Below are positions 1 through 8,634 of a DNA stretch of 64,000 bases, piece after piece (within the stretch, counting starts at the first letter, position 1; every line of letters starts with the position of its first letter). The notes beneath the pieces are model-generated. The model made no database searches. It saw only the letters and a program-made list of their open reading frames with translations, and had not been told where the DNA came from. The translations under genes were made by a program, and so were the position numbers. The stretch spans positions 33,278-97,277 of the forward strand of contig NZ_LLYY01000014.1 in the NCBI RefSeq assembly GCF_001484965.1. Direction: 5' to 3'. Origin of the DNA: Shouchella shacheensis (GTDB lineage Bacteria > Bacillota > Bacilli > Bacillales > Bacillaceae_D).

Positions 1-342
1 GTGTTCGACGTTGGCCTTCAGGCACTGCAAACGTACACGAGAGATACCTATGATGCCGGTTCGTTTGTCGAGCTAGAAGAGGAACAAAAGGATGAAGTGC
101 TTCAAGCGTTTGAAACCAACGAGGTGGAACTCCATGGCGTGACGTCAAACACCTTCTTCTCTCTTTTACGCGCCGCGACATTGGAAGGCGTCTATGCAGA
201 CCCTGCCTACGGCGGCAACAAAAATATGGATGGATGGAGAATGAAGAGCTTCCCTGGGCATCAGATGGCTTATATCGATCAAATTGAATCGGAAGAATTT
301 GTCGAGATTGAGCCAACGGGCTTACATGCGTATACAGACTAA
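1..342 (+). CDS. Gluconate 2-dehydrogenase subunit 3 family protein (5' partial)
   Basis: The reading frame is open from the first base, so the gene starts before the window; 113 C-terminal residues are visible and family members are usually about twice that long. The visible part resembles the C-terminus of gluconate 2-dehydrogenase subunit 3-type proteins (the Tyr-Ala-Asp-Pro-Ala-Tyr-Gly-Gly-Asn-Lys stretch followed by a Trp-containing segment is typical). In the family this small subunit, often exported by Tat, accompanies an FAD-binding GMC dehydrogenase. That partner starts 19 bases downstream on the same strand, so the two form an operon. Substrate cannot be told from sequence; sugars or sugar alcohols are likely. 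Confidence 0.8.
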   Translation: MFDVGLQALQTYTRDTYDAGSFVELEEEQKDEVLQAFETNEVELHGVTSNTFFSLLRAATLEGVYADPAYGGNKNMDGWRMKSFPGHQMAYIDQIESEEFVEIEPTGLHAYTD

Positions 343-361
343 GACTATTGGAGGATAAATC

Positions 362-2071
362 ATGGCAAAGACATTACCAAAAACAGAAGCCGTTGTTGTG
401 GGGATGGGATGGACTGGCAGTATTCTCGCGGCTGAGCTCGGAAAAGAAGGCGTCGAGGTCGTTGCTCTTGAACGGGGGCGAGGCAGAGACTTGCAAGACT
501 ATTATGTGGTTCACGATGAGCTTCGCTATGGCATTCGCTATGAATTGATGCAAGATCTTTCAAAGGAAACCATTTCGTTTCGCAACCATGCCAGGGAAAC
601 CGCCCTGCCCATGCGGCAGCTAGGCTCCTTTTTACTAGGTGAAGGCATGGGAGGCTCCGGTGTGCATTGGAACGGGCAAACCTATCGTTTCCTCCCATAT
701 GACTTTGAAATTCGCTCTAAGACGATCGAGAAATATGGAGAAGGAAAAATCAAAGGCCTGCAACTTCAAGATTGGGGCATCACCTATGATGAATTAGAAC
801 CTTATTTCTATGAGTTTGAAAAAGCGGCAGGCATTAGCGGCGAAGAAAACCCACTAGGGGGAAATCGCGCCAACGCGTACCCAACCCCTCCGATGAAGGA
901 GACCCCCGTAACAGCCAGGTTTAAGGAAGCCGCTCAATCTCTCAATTATCATCCCTACCATATGCCTTCAGGGAACTTGAGTCAGGGGTATGAAAACCAA
1001 TACGGGGCCAACCTTGCTGCCTGCCAGTACTGTGGCTTCTGTGAGCGGTTTGGCTGTGAATACGGGGCAAAATCAGACCCCACCGTTGCAGTCATTCCTT
1101 TTATCAAGGAACAAGACAACGTCGACCTTCGGAATTTCTGCAATGTCACGGAAGTGCTCCACGATGGAACCAAAGCCACGGGGGTCAAATATGTCGATGT
1201 CAGAACCAAGGAAGAATTCATCCAGCCTGCAGATATGGTCGTGTTAACAAGCTATGTGATGAACAATGCACGCCTCCTTCTCACGTCCAACCTTGGACGT
1301 CCTTATGATCCGGAAACAGGGCGGGGTGTGATCGGGAAAAATTATTGCTACCAGATTCTCCCTGGCTCTGTCGGGTTCTTTGAAGAGGAACAATTCAACA
1401 CGTTCATGGGCGCTGGGGCTCTTGGCGCAACGCTGGATGATTTTAACGGGGACAACTTTGACCATTCCGACCTGGATTTCATTCACGGCGGAACCATTGC
1501 CATTAACCAGTCTGGAAACAGGCCAATCCAAGTGAACAATGTGCCGAACGATACCCCGAGTTGGGGAGCACAGTTTAAGGACGATTCCGTGAAATACTTT
1601 ACCCGTTCCTTAAGCATCACTTCCCAAGGAGCTTCGATGCCGACGTCATACAACTACTTAGATCTTGATCCGACATACAAAGATGCTTATGGTCTTCCGC
1701 TCCTGCGAATGACCTATGATTACTCGGACCAAGACAGAAACCTGTTTAACTATATTGGAAAAGTGACAGATGAGATTATGCAAGAAATGGGTGCCTCGCA
1801 CATCAATGAACGAGACAATTTGGAGCACTATGATATCGTCCCTTACCAAACGACTCATAACACAGGCGGGGTGATTATGGGAAGCGACCCGGAAACATCG
1901 GCCGTCAATAATTACTTCCAAATGTGGGAGGCAGAAAATGTATTCGTGGTCGGAGCTTCTGCTTTCGCCCACAACGGCGGATACAATCCTACAGGCACTG
2001 TCGGAGCGTTTGCCTACCGGGCGGCAGAAGGCATGTTGAAGTATAGAGAGGAAGGTGGAAGCCTCGTCTGA
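362..2071 (+). CDS. GMC family oxidoreductase (gluconate 2-dehydrogenase-type FAD subunit)
   Basis: 569 residues. The N-terminus has an FAD-binding Rossmann fold with a Gly-Met-Gly-Trp-Thr-Gly variant of GxGxxG at about residues 14-19. A Gly-Glu-Gly-Met-Gly-Gly-Ser-Gly stretch near 95-102 and the C-terminal His/Asn region (His-Asn-Thr-Gly-Gly near 500; Asn-Pro-Thr-Gly-Thr near 547) are family marks of GMC dehydrogenases. A Cys-rich patch near residues 222-232 (CxxCGxCExFGC) is typical of the gluconate/2-keto dehydrogenase branch. The ATG is preceded by GGAGG at good spacing. It is paired with the subunit 3 gene just upstream, so a membrane-linked sugar dehydrogenase feeding electrons to the respiratory chain is the likely role. 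A terminator follows. Confidence 0.9.
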   Translation: MAKTLPKTEAVVVGMGWTGSILAAELGKEGVEVVALERGRGRDLQDYYVVHDELRYGIRYELMQDLSKETISFRNHARETALPMRQLGSFLLGEGMGGSGVHWNGQTYRFLPYDFEIRSKTIEKYGEGKIKGLQLQDWGITYDELEPYFYEFEKAAGISGEENPLGGNRANAYPTPPMKETPVTARFKEAAQSLNYHPYHMPSGNLSQGYENQYGANLAACQYCGFCERFGCEYGAKSDPTVAVIPFIKEQDNVDLRNFCNVTEVLHDGTKATGVKYVDVRTKEEFIQPADMVVLTSYVMNNARLLLTSNLGRPYDPETGRGVIGKNYCYQILPGSVGFFEEEQFNTFMGAGALGATLDDFNGDNFDHSDLDFIHGGTIAINQSGNRPIQVNNVPNDTPSWGAQFKDDSVKYFTRSLSITSQGASMPTSYNYLDLDPTYKDAYGLPLLRMTYDYSDQDRNLFNYIGKVTDEIMQEMGASHINERDNLEHYDIVPYQTTHNTGGVIMGSDPETSAVNNYFQMWEAENVFVVGASAFAHNGGYNPTGTVGAFAYRAAEGMLKYREEGGSLV

Positions 2072-2108
2072 TTGGAGGGCGAGGAATCTGCAGCAACCAT
2101 CGGAGAGA

Positions 2109-2140
2109 GGGCCCTCTGGAAGAGTAGAGGGTCCTTTTTT
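2109..2140 (+). terminator. Rho-independent terminator after the GMC oxidoreductase
   Basis: An 8-bp stem (GGGCCCTC with GAGGGTCC, one G-U pair) is followed by six T residues, 38 bases after the stop codon. Confidence 0.8.
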
Positions 2141-2219
2141 GATAGTTAGTAAACCCTGCAAGGAATGGGTGAATAAGAAGGGCAACTTCTCCCAAATAAG
2201 AATAGGCGCTTTTTTGCCC

Positions 2220-2558
2220 CTACTCGTTAGCAACGTCATCAACGTCCATTATGCGAATTTCGCGATTTTCCTCGTATCGAAATTGGACAATATAGTTCGT
2301 TCCGTTCCCCTTTAACTCCAGGTAGTTCGTTGAGCTCTTGAAGTCTTCCGATTGTATATAATCCTGGATTGCCGAAAGCGAATCGATGGAAGCCTCACTA
2401 TTAACATTCTGCAGATGATCTTCAACAAGTAATTCCTCAATTAATTCTGGAGTTGTGATCGTCTTATTCGTCTCGTTTGTGTAAAGAATCGCTAAGACAA
2501 TAACCCCTGCATGAGAAATCAGTATCGCTAAGGTGTAAAGTGATTTTCGGTTCCCCAT
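2220..2558 (-). CDS. Hypothetical protein with one N-terminal membrane segment
   Basis: 112 residues counted from the ATG at 2558. I prefer this start to the upstream in-frame ATG because AGGTG lies nine bases before it. One hydrophobic segment (about residues 5-26) is followed by an acidic, probably extracytoplasmic part rich in Glu, Asp and Thr. I do not recognise the family. It could be a small membrane-anchored sensor or a YfmQ/YobA-like extracellular domain, but no motif decides this. It stands alone, convergent with the GMC oxidoreductase operon. Confidence 0.55.
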   Translation of the reverse strand: MGNRKSLYTLAILISHAGVIVLAILYTNETNKTITTPELIEELLVEDHLQNVNSEASIDSLSAIQDYIQSEDFKSSTNYLELKGNGTNYIVQFRYEENREIRIMDVDDVANE

Positions 2559-2688
2559 GTTTTTATACACCTGCCCCTTGCAAAAGATGGATTGAATCAC
2601 TTATCTGATTTATACGACCGCTTGAGACAGAGCTAGCCATAACTTCTCATTACGGTTAAGCTGATTGCACATTGATTGCCAGTGAATG

Positions 2689-2883
2689 TTAACCCATGTA
2701 AGGCAAACTGACTACAGCATAGACCAGGGTTATAACTGCGATAAAAGAAGCGAAGAATAGGATTTTTGCTCCCTTTGATCGGTTCCTAAGCCACCCCCAT
2801 CTTTTTTGGTCATGATCCAACCAAATCACATCAGCAACAACCACGGCTACAATTAAAAGGATTGCTAAAAAAGGATGAACCAC
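2689..2883 (-). CDS. Small hypothetical membrane protein
   Basis: 64 residues from a GTG start. Two hydrophobic segments (about 4-22 and 42-60) are separated by a basic, Trp-containing loop, giving a two-helix membrane protein. Its 5' end overlaps the 3' end of the open frame carrying the decayed plsY-like fragment. AGGAAGG lies about 12 bases upstream, a rather long spacing. Function unknown; existence is supported mainly by the clean hydrophobic pattern. Confidence 0.45.
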   Translation of the reverse strand: MVHPFLAILLIVAVVVADVIWLDHDQKRWGWLRNRSKGAKILFFASFIAVITLVYAVVSLPYMG

Positions 2884-2939
2884 TTGTTCTCATCGCCTTC
2901 CTGTATTTTACGTTTGCTCGGCAATAGCAACGGGCCAGA

Positions 2940-3230
2940 TCATATAATGATGCTGAAGTCGTTTCAGTACATTTTTGTTTCCTCATGGATTCCAAGTCCC
3001 TTTCGATCGAATCGATTCGTTTTTGAACAAACGCCCTCTTCCCAAACACCCGTCCCGCATTTCGAGCACCGGCATTTGTACTTCCAAGCTCTCGCACGTC
3101 CTGCTTCCCCACTTGCCTTCCCACATAATACGCTCCGTTTACGCATCCAAACCAATACGAGATAAATAGCAACCCAACGTCGAACAGCGGCCTCACCCTT
3201 TTTCTATTCCCTTGCAATCGTTGTACATTG
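2940..3230 (-). pseudogene. Decayed plsY-like (glycerol-3-phosphate acyltransferase family) fragment
   Basis: The leftward frame contains the PlsY signature region: a short hydrophobic segment, then Asn-Gly-Ala-Tyr-Tyr-Val-Gly-Arg and Asp-Val-Arg-Glu-Leu-Gly-Ser-Thr-Asn-Ala-Gly-Ala. This matches the acyl-phosphate/glycerol-3-phosphate binding motif of the family (DxRxxGSxNxGAxN). Similarity fades about 40 residues later, and no frame continues with the four missing membrane helices of a roughly 190-residue PlsY. No convincing start codon with a ribosome-binding site precedes it. I read it as a truncated paralog. It is not the essential plsY, which is normally intact elsewhere. Confidence 0.6.
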
Positions 3231-3311
3231 TTACTATACCAAACAACCCAAAATAAACCAATTGAAGAGAAAGAGATGAGACGACGTTTTTCATCCGCTG
3301 AATGTTGGATT

Positions 3312-3327
3312 TGTTTCACGTGAAACA
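3312..3327. promoter_or_regulatory. parS site (left copy)
   Basis: The 16-bp palindrome TGTTTCACGTGAAACA is an exact match to the Firmicutes parS consensus bound by ParB/Spo0J. It lies about 51 kb left of dnaA, just upstream of the plsY-like fragment. Two further copies occur at 43738 and 46625. Confidence 0.9.
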
Positions 3328-3353
3328 CAGGTCCAGAACCGAGAAGCGCCCAT

Positions 3354-3390
3354 ACAAAAAGGAAGCTCCCACCTTAAGCCGGGAGCTTCC
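3354..3390 (-). terminator. Terminator of the M4 protease gene
   Basis: A perfect 10-bp stem (GGAAGCTCCC/GGGAGCTTCC) with a 10-base loop is followed on the minus strand by five T residues. It lies 12 bases beyond the protease stop codon. Confidence 0.9.
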
Positions 3391-3401
3391 TTTGTTCCAA
3401 T

Positions 3402-5210
3402 TCATTCAATTCCTACACCATCAAACCCATCTTTCGTCGCTTCCGTTTGCTCGCTGTCCTCCCCGTAGAGATCGATCGCCGACTGAACGAAAGCAAAACG
3501 AGTATCGTCAAAATCGGAGAGAGCCGTTAAATAAGTCGTTAACGCACGGTAAGCAATTTGCCCAAGATCTTCTCGTCCGATGTCTTGTCCGATGAGATAG
3601 GCGGCATGATTAATAATCGAAGAATTGATATGAACCCCACCATTGTCGAGTTGAATTGGCAAGTCATAATACTCATCCATGTGGGATGGGTACACCCCTG
3701 AGCCATCTCCATATTCCCAATACGCTTCATTGACTTCAAACTTACCGGGATCTTCGAGACTCCGTAAAGCCGTACGACCGTCTGCAATCGCAGCAGGTGC
3801 CATGATATCATCGCCGATATCCCAGCTAGATTCATCGACCAAGACACCAAAGATGTCAGCTAGGGCTTCATTCACGGCCCCGGGTTGAAAGCGATAGACA
3901 AGTCCTGCCGTATTGGTAATCACGCCATGCGTCATTTCATGAGCCGCCACATCAAGACCCGCTGAGAGAGGAACCATGAATTCGCCGTCTCCATCCCCGT
4001 AGGTCATTTGCCTTCCATTCCAAAACGCATTATTAAACTCTTCGCCGTAACGAACGGTCGATACCACAGAGATCCCTTCATCATCAAGCGAGTTACGGCC
4101 ATGTTCCTCCAAGAAATACTCATACACTTCGGTTGAATTATAATGAGCATCAACGGCAGCAGCATGGGTTTCGTCATTAAAGGAGGCATTGGAATTCGTA
4201 TAAGGCACCCCTGGCAACGAAAAGTCTGCACTTGGGTATTCGTTTTCAAAATCATAGGTCAAGATCCCATCCATGTCAGAAAAGGAAAAATCAAATAGTG
4301 TAAAGGCTCGCCCCGGCCCATTTTCTGCTGCTTTGTGAGAAATATCAAGCACCCGGTGTTCGCCGTGCACGCCAGATCCAGGCCCGGCGGCAGAGCGATA
4401 CTGGCTAGGGTCCGGTGTAAAAGGCGAACCACTATTAAAGGAGAACCCTTCTTCTTGTTCACTCCCCCCGTTTTCTACCCCATCGTCTTCCAACCCAGCG
4501 GCTTCTGCCATATGAGAGATCGTATTATACTTGTCCAACACGTCTCCTTCGACAGCATCCACAAAGACAAACCAATTCCCTGGATCGTTCGACATGAAAT
4601 TCACATTGACTTTATAGACAAAATGTCCTTCATCGCCTAACGGGTAAAGCGCAAGCTCTGCCGTAGGGTCTTCTTCTAAACGCTCAGGAGCGCCGACTGC
4701 GTCCCGAGCGATAGTAACGGCCTGTTCCTCTGAAACAGTGACATCTTCGGAGCTCATTTCCAATTGATCGATTTCTGAATGGAAGTGGCCATTCACTGTT
4801 TGAATCGTATTCTCTTCATCAAAATGAACCAACACTTCATGGCCTTCTACAGGTATTCCATCTTTCGTTTGTTGTAAGCGAATATGGGACATTCCCTGTT
4901 TATCCGTATGTTCTTCAAGCACGTCCAGATCCTGCATCGGATTCTGCATATCAAACATCTGTTTATTGGACTCTAAGAACCGTTTGGCTGCATCCGCGTC
5001 ACTCCTTTCAGCAGAACGCTGCGTTTGCACCGAAACGTCCGCTTCCTCTGGGGAGTAGAGAATTTTCGAGTCTTGACTGTTTTCTTCAGGCACCTTCCCA
5101 TCGGGAGTCGCCGACTCTGCATACGCTCCATTGACAGCGACTGGCGACGTACCGATTAAGGCAGCGACACAAACAAGGCCTGTTACTGTCGTACCTACAC
5201 CTTTTTTCAT
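3402..5210 (-). CDS. Secreted M4 (thermolysin-like) neutral metallopeptidase
   Basis: 602 residues: signal peptide (about 1-32), a propeptide with FTP/PepSY-type folds (about 60-230), then the M4 catalytic domain from about 275. The zinc site is His-Glu-Met-Thr-His at 424-428, with the third ligand Glu448 in an Asn-Glu-Ala-Leu-Ala-Asp motif. The proton-donor His is His527 in Asn-Gly-Gly-Val-His. The mature part is strikingly acidic, as is common in alkaliphile or halotolerant secreted enzymes. The start has GAGGAGG seven bases upstream. Its signal peptide and 5' leader closely resemble those of the subtilisin gene at 6803-7951, so the two are probably co-regulated. It is a scavenging extracellular protease. 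Confidence 0.95.
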   Translation of the reverse strand: MKKGVGTTVTGLVCVAALIGTSPVAVNGAYAESATPDGKVPEENSQDSKILYSPEEADVSVQTQRSAERSDADAAKRFLESNKQMFDMQNPMQDLDVLEEHTDKQGMSHIRLQQTKDGIPVEGHEVLVHFDEENTIQTVNGHFHSEIDQLEMSSEDVTVSEEQAVTIARDAVGAPERLEEDPTAELALYPLGDEGHFVYKVNVNFMSNDPGNWFVFVDAVEGDVLDKYNTISHMAEAAGLEDDGVENGGSEQEEGFSFNSGSPFTPDPSQYRSAAGPGSGVHGEHRVLDISHKAAENGPGRAFTLFDFSFSDMDGILTYDFENEYPSADFSLPGVPYTNSNASFNDETHAAAVDAHYNSTEVYEYFLEEHGRNSLDDEGISVVSTVRYGEEFNNAFWNGRQMTYGDGDGEFMVPLSAGLDVAAHEMTHGVITNTAGLVYRFQPGAVNEALADIFGVLVDESSWDIGDDIMAPAAIADGRTALRSLEDPGKFEVNEAYWEYGDGSGVYPSHMDEYYDLPIQLDNGGVHINSSIINHAAYLIGQDIGREDLGQIAYRALTTYLTALSDFDDTRFAFVQSAIDLYGEDSEQTEATKDGFDGVGIE

Positions 5211-5230
5211 CCCATTTCCTCCTCGCTTTC

Positions 5231-5298
5231 TCCAGCTACACTGGTAGTTTCAGAGTACCATAAAAAGAAGAATACTATTATTGGGAAAATTGATGGGA
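5231..5298 (-). promoter_or_regulatory. Leader of the M4 protease, shared with the subtilisin gene
   Basis: Upstream of the start are a small inverted repeat (CCAG-N5-CTGG at 5232-5244) and then a block of about 55 bases, read on the minus strand as AATTTTCCCAATA...CATTCTTC-like...TACTCTGAAACTACCAG. It aligns closely with the equivalent region of the subtilisin gene at 7973-8035. The hairpin would sit near the mRNA 5' end, as in the stabilising aprE leader of B. subtilis. The exact promoter hexamers are not clear. Confidence 0.55.
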
Positions 5299-5384
5299 AC
5301 GAACGATAGGAGGGGGGCGAGAAGGGAAAAGGGGAAACCATATATACCAGGGTACCTCTGTCGCTTGCCTGGAATTCTCACACA

Positions 5385-5422
5385 GAAAAAAGCAGGAACA
5401 TTGACGTTTCAATGTTCCTGCT
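5385..5422 (-). terminator. Terminator of the acyltransferase gene
   Basis: A 14-bp stem (AGCAGGAACATTGA and its complement, 4-base loop) is followed by six T residues on the minus strand, four bases after the stop codon. Confidence 0.9.
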
Positions 5423-5426
5423 CTCT

Positions 5427-6476
5427 CTATGCATCACTTGATACCATGTTCCCTCTCGCTTTCGGCAACCGCACGGGTGTGGAAGGCGATTTTCCCAACA
5501 CCCATGGGATCTTCTTCAACAGTTTGATACATGGCCACATCAAGAGAAGGGTACACGCGGTGTAAAACAGGGTCCACGGCAAGCTTGTCGTGGCTGAGAT
5601 TTCGTAGCCGAACCCATAATGCACCAACGCCCTCACAAGGTTAAGGCCGGTAAAATGAAGCAGAAGAATCACGATCGAATTCTGCCCTAAAAAGATAAGA
5701 AAGCTCGAACGCTCTAGCTTCATACAGAGAAGAATCGTGGCGACCATCCCAGCAAAGGCTGCAAGATAAAAGTAGCCAAACTCCCCATACACAGCGCCCC
5801 TCATATCAATCCGTTCACTGTTTAACGACTGAATGTAATTTGTGAACAAGAGGAGCCCTGTGATCAGTGGAAGCACCTTCACCCACGAAACGTGGCGCCA
5901 CAGATGCTTCGTTAAAAACCCTAAGCCATAGAACACCACAGCCGTCACCGCCACAACCCCATTCCACGGCACATACAGGTCCATAACGGACGCACCATAG
6001 CCACCAATGGCGCAAAGAAGAAGGAAAAGGACAAGAAAACGCCCCCCGCTCAAACGGTAATAAAGAAAGAACAAAAGCTCAACCACGAACAAGCACGTCA
6101 AAAACCAAATCGCCGGGTTGTACGTCAGCTGGTAGTTCTCCGGGGTGGAAAGGAAAATTCCAGACAGCGGGACCAAAGGGTTGACGCCCTCTCCAGATGT
6201 AAACGGAAAATGCCTCGTTGCGAAAAACCAAATCATATAGGTTACAATCGAAAATAGCAAATACGGCAACAGCAAACTCCGTGCCTTTTTCTTCATGAAC
6301 GCCCCGATTGAAACATCACGAGGCCGGAAAACGACGCCTGATAAATAGAAAAACAACGGCATATGAAACGCAAACAGAAAGGCTCTTAGTGAATCCTCAA
6401 TCGGCGCGTGGCTCATCACCACAAGAATAATCCCGAGTCCCTTCGCTGCATCAATCCATTTCACTCGTTCACTCAT
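5427..6476 (-). CDS. Acyltransferase family 3 membrane protein
   Basis: 349 residues from the ATG at 6476, which has AAGGAGGTGA at good spacing. The N-terminus, Trp-Ile-Asp-Ala-Ala-Lys-Gly-Leu-Gly-Ile, and the His-Ala-Pro motif soon after are typical of acyltransferase_3 (OafA/fucose-4-O-acetylase-like) proteins. About ten hydrophobic segments follow. Such proteins transfer acyl groups across the membrane to surface polysaccharides or secondary cell-wall polymers; the acceptor cannot be predicted here. It is a single gene between the two secreted proteases and has its own terminator. Confidence 0.85.
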   Translation of the reverse strand: MSERVKWIDAAKGLGIILVVMSHAPIEDSLRAFLFAFHMPLFFYLSGVVFRPRDVSIGAFMKKKARSLLLPYLLFSIVTYMIWFFATRHFPFTSGEGVNPLVPLSGIFLSTPENYQLTYNPAIWFLTCLFVVELLFFLYYRLSGGRFLVLFLLLCAIGGYGASVMDLYVPWNGVVAVTAVVFYGLGFLTKHLWRHVSWVKVLPLITGLLLFTNYIQSLNSERIDMRGAVYGEFGYFYLAAFAGMVATILLCMKLERSSFLIFLGQNSIVILLLHFTGLNLVRALVHYGFGYEISATTSLPWTLFYTACTLLLMWPCIKLLKKIPWVLGKSPSTPVRLPKARGNMVSSDA

Positions 6477-6758
6477 GGTCGTCACCTCCTTTGCTCGCTC
6501 GTATCCAGCGTTTTCTAACAGTATATCGCACAGCCCCTTCACCCAAAACCAAACGCACCGAAGTTACACAAACCCTCACAGCGGCTGGAGATTTATACGC
6601 TGGTTGCCATCGTTTTTCACGTTTCGTAACATCCTTGAAACAAAGACGCTTCCTTAAGTGTGGACAAGGGTGGCTGTAGGCAAACGTCACGAGTTGTAAC
6701 TCCCATGCGGACAAAAGCTTAGGGCTTTGCTGAGTAAGAATGGGCCCCTTATCACTAG

Positions 6759-6790
6759 AAAAAGGACCCGGACATCCCGGCTCCTTTTCC
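6759..6790 (-). terminator. Terminator of the subtilisin gene
   Basis: An imperfect stem (AAAAGGA...TCCTTTT around a CCGG/CCGG core) ends in a T run on the minus strand, 13 bases after the stop codon. The 6477-6800 gap otherwise holds only the acyltransferase upstream region; I see no gene in it. Confidence 0.7.
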
Positions 6791-6802
6791 CACTCTTACC
6801 TA

Positions 6803-7951
6803 TTACCGTGTCGCAGCATCAGCATTGACTAACCCATTTCCATAAAATTGAGCGTTGCCTACGTTTGTCGCAGTCGAATTCAAGTGATTGCGGATTTGGC
6901 TATTGCTCCAAGAAGGGTTTTTCTGCTTAACGAGCGCCGCCACACCAGCCACATGTGGAGTTGCCATAGATGTTCCGCTCAAGCTCGCGTAGCGGTTGGC
7001 AAGGTAGGTGCTCTGAACACCGACGCCCGGAGCGACAATGTCGAGTCCAGCACCGTATTGAGAGAAGCTGGCACGGTTGTTGTTCCGATCAGTGGCGCCA
7101 ACGGCCATCGCGTTTTGATAGCGCGCCGGGTAGGAGAGACTGCTAGCCCCTGAATTCCCAGACGCCGCCACGACGAGGACGCCTTGATTTGTCGCTTGGT
7201 TGACCGCTCGCTCAAGCGTAATACTTGGTGAAGCACTTCCAAGGCTCATGTTGGCAATATCCATGTTATTATTGGCGGCCCACTCCAGCCCTCTTGCAAT
7301 GCTGCTTATGCTTCCTGAGCCATCTGCACCGAGAACTTTCACGGCGTAAAGCTCCGCACGAGGAGCGACGCCGACAACGCCCGTCGAGTTATTAAGCGCC
7401 GCAATGGTACCGGCAACATGAGTCCCGTGGCCGTTGTTATCACTCGTAGACGGCTCTCCTGAAATGAAGCTCGCTCCGCCCCGGATATTCAAGTCTGAAT
7501 GAGAAGCGATTCCGGTATCCAGAACAGCGACTTGTACTCCTGCTCCAGTGAAGCCCCGGTTATTCGCTGCAGGAGCTTGTACACGCTGGATCCCCCATGG
7601 GACACTTTGCTGCATCGTTGTGACTTCATGATCCTCTTCAATATAAGAGATTCCGCTTTCTTCACTCAGCGACTCTACATCTTCTGGATCTAGTTCTACC
7701 GATAGGGCGGGAATGAGATCATAATCGTGAATGATGTCGACGTCTACACCTTCATCCTCTTGAGCCTCTCCATCGAGCGAGAACGTTCCTACACTCTCCA
7801 CTTCCTGGCTGAATAACTCAACCGCTTCTTCTTCTTCAAACCCTATTAAATAGTTTTCCTTTTGTTCTTCCGCCAAAGCAACTTGCGACGTACTGAGTAG
7901 CGCCGTGACACAAACAAGACCTGCTACTACTTTGCCTAAACCCTTTTTCAT
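6803..7951 (-). CDS. Secreted high-alkaline subtilisin (S8 serine protease)
   Basis: 382 residues from the ATG at 7951. AAAGGAGG lies just before it, whereas the longer open frame to 8095 runs through the leader. Layout: signal peptide 1-27, inhibitor I9-type propeptide about 28-113, mature enzyme 114-382. The mature part begins QQSVPWGIQ and is 269 residues long, the exact length of Savinase-type high-alkaline proteases. Catalytic triad: Asp145 (VLDTGI), His175 (NGHGTHVAG), Ser328 (GTSMATPHVAG). The oxyanion Asn is in the AASGNSGA segment. It degrades extracellular protein at high pH. Leader and signal peptide are shared with the M4 protease. Confidence 0.97.
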   Translation of the reverse strand: MKKGLGKVVAGLVCVTALLSTSQVALAEEQKENYLIGFEEEEAVELFSQEVESVGTFSLDGEAQEDEGVDVDIIHDYDLIPALSVELDPEDVESLSEESGISYIEEDHEVTTMQQSVPWGIQRVQAPAANNRGFTGAGVQVAVLDTGIASHSDLNIRGGASFISGEPSTSDNNGHGTHVAGTIAALNNSTGVVGVAPRAELYAVKVLGADGSGSISSIARGLEWAANNNMDIANMSLGSASPSITLERAVNQATNQGVLVVAASGNSGASSLSYPARYQNAMAVGATDRNNNRASFSQYGAGLDIVAPGVGVQSTYLANRYASLSGTSMATPHVAGVAALVKQKNPSWSNSQIRNHLNSTATNVGNAQFYGNGLVNADAATR

Positions 7952-7972
7952 AGCAATTCCTCCTTTGTATTT

Positions 7973-8035
7973 TACCAGTTTTCGCTGGTAGTTTAAGAGT
8001 AACAAAGAAGGAAGAATGGTCATATTGGGAAAATT
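7973..8035 (-). promoter_or_regulatory. Leader of the subtilisin gene with 5' hairpin
   Basis: A perfect 6-bp inverted repeat, TACCAG-N6-CTGGTA (7973-7990), lies 21 bases upstream of the start codon. It is followed upstream by the block conserved with the M4 protease leader, including AATTTTCCCAATA and TACTCTTAAACTACCAG on the minus strand. This is a probable co-regulation signal or an mRNA-stabilising 5' stem. Confidence 0.6.
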
Positions 8036-8498
8036 CATTTCGTGTTGGGAAATGTCGAGGGGTGAGCGTTTATCTGTCGTCCTGCCTAAGGTCATCGTTG
8101 CTTGCGGTAGAGAAGAGGCGAGCGCCAGATGTTTGTTTCGTGTGTTCCTGCGATGCTGTGCCAGTACTGGTACTGAAACCTTTCGAACATGACAATCAGA
8201 AAAAAACTGCTAACCTGAGTTCAGTATGAATTTTAACATCACTCCCCTCCATGAAAGAGCCATTTTGTTGAATAAAAGAATTCCATAAAAGAATGACATT
8301 TAGGACATTTGTCCGCCCAAAATGACGTTCAGAAGAGAACCTCACTGGTTGTACTATTCGCTTGTATCCTTACAGGCGCGAAGTCTGGGTTATATTATGA
8401 GTTAAGAATCAATAACGCAGCAAAAAAACAGCAGGATCCTGCCCATTTTGGCGGGCCATAACGCTGCAGTGACACTAGATTAAATAAACGATCTCTGA

Positions 8499-8634
8499 TA
8501 AAATATCTGTATAGGGTGTATGCAGGCGGCTAAACCTGCATACAGTTGGTAGTAAGGCGGTTTTAATGCTTTGGTTTTTTTACCAATAGCATCCCGGCTA
8601 GAATGAGTGCGGCTAACACTCTTCTAGCTTTTTT
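8499..8634 (+). ncRNA. Putative antisense (antitoxin-like) RNA
   Basis: An extended -10 (TG-A-TAAAAT, -10 at 8499-8504) predicts a start near 8512. The RNA would open with a perfect 10-bp hairpin (8517-8544). It ends at an intrinsic terminator at 8597-8634 (GCTAG..GAGTG / CACTC..CTAGC, then six T). Over its 3' half it is complementary to the 3' part of the small-peptide mRNA on the other strand. This tail-to-tail overlap is the layout of type I antitoxin RNAs of Bacillus. Inferred from signals only. Confidence 0.5.
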
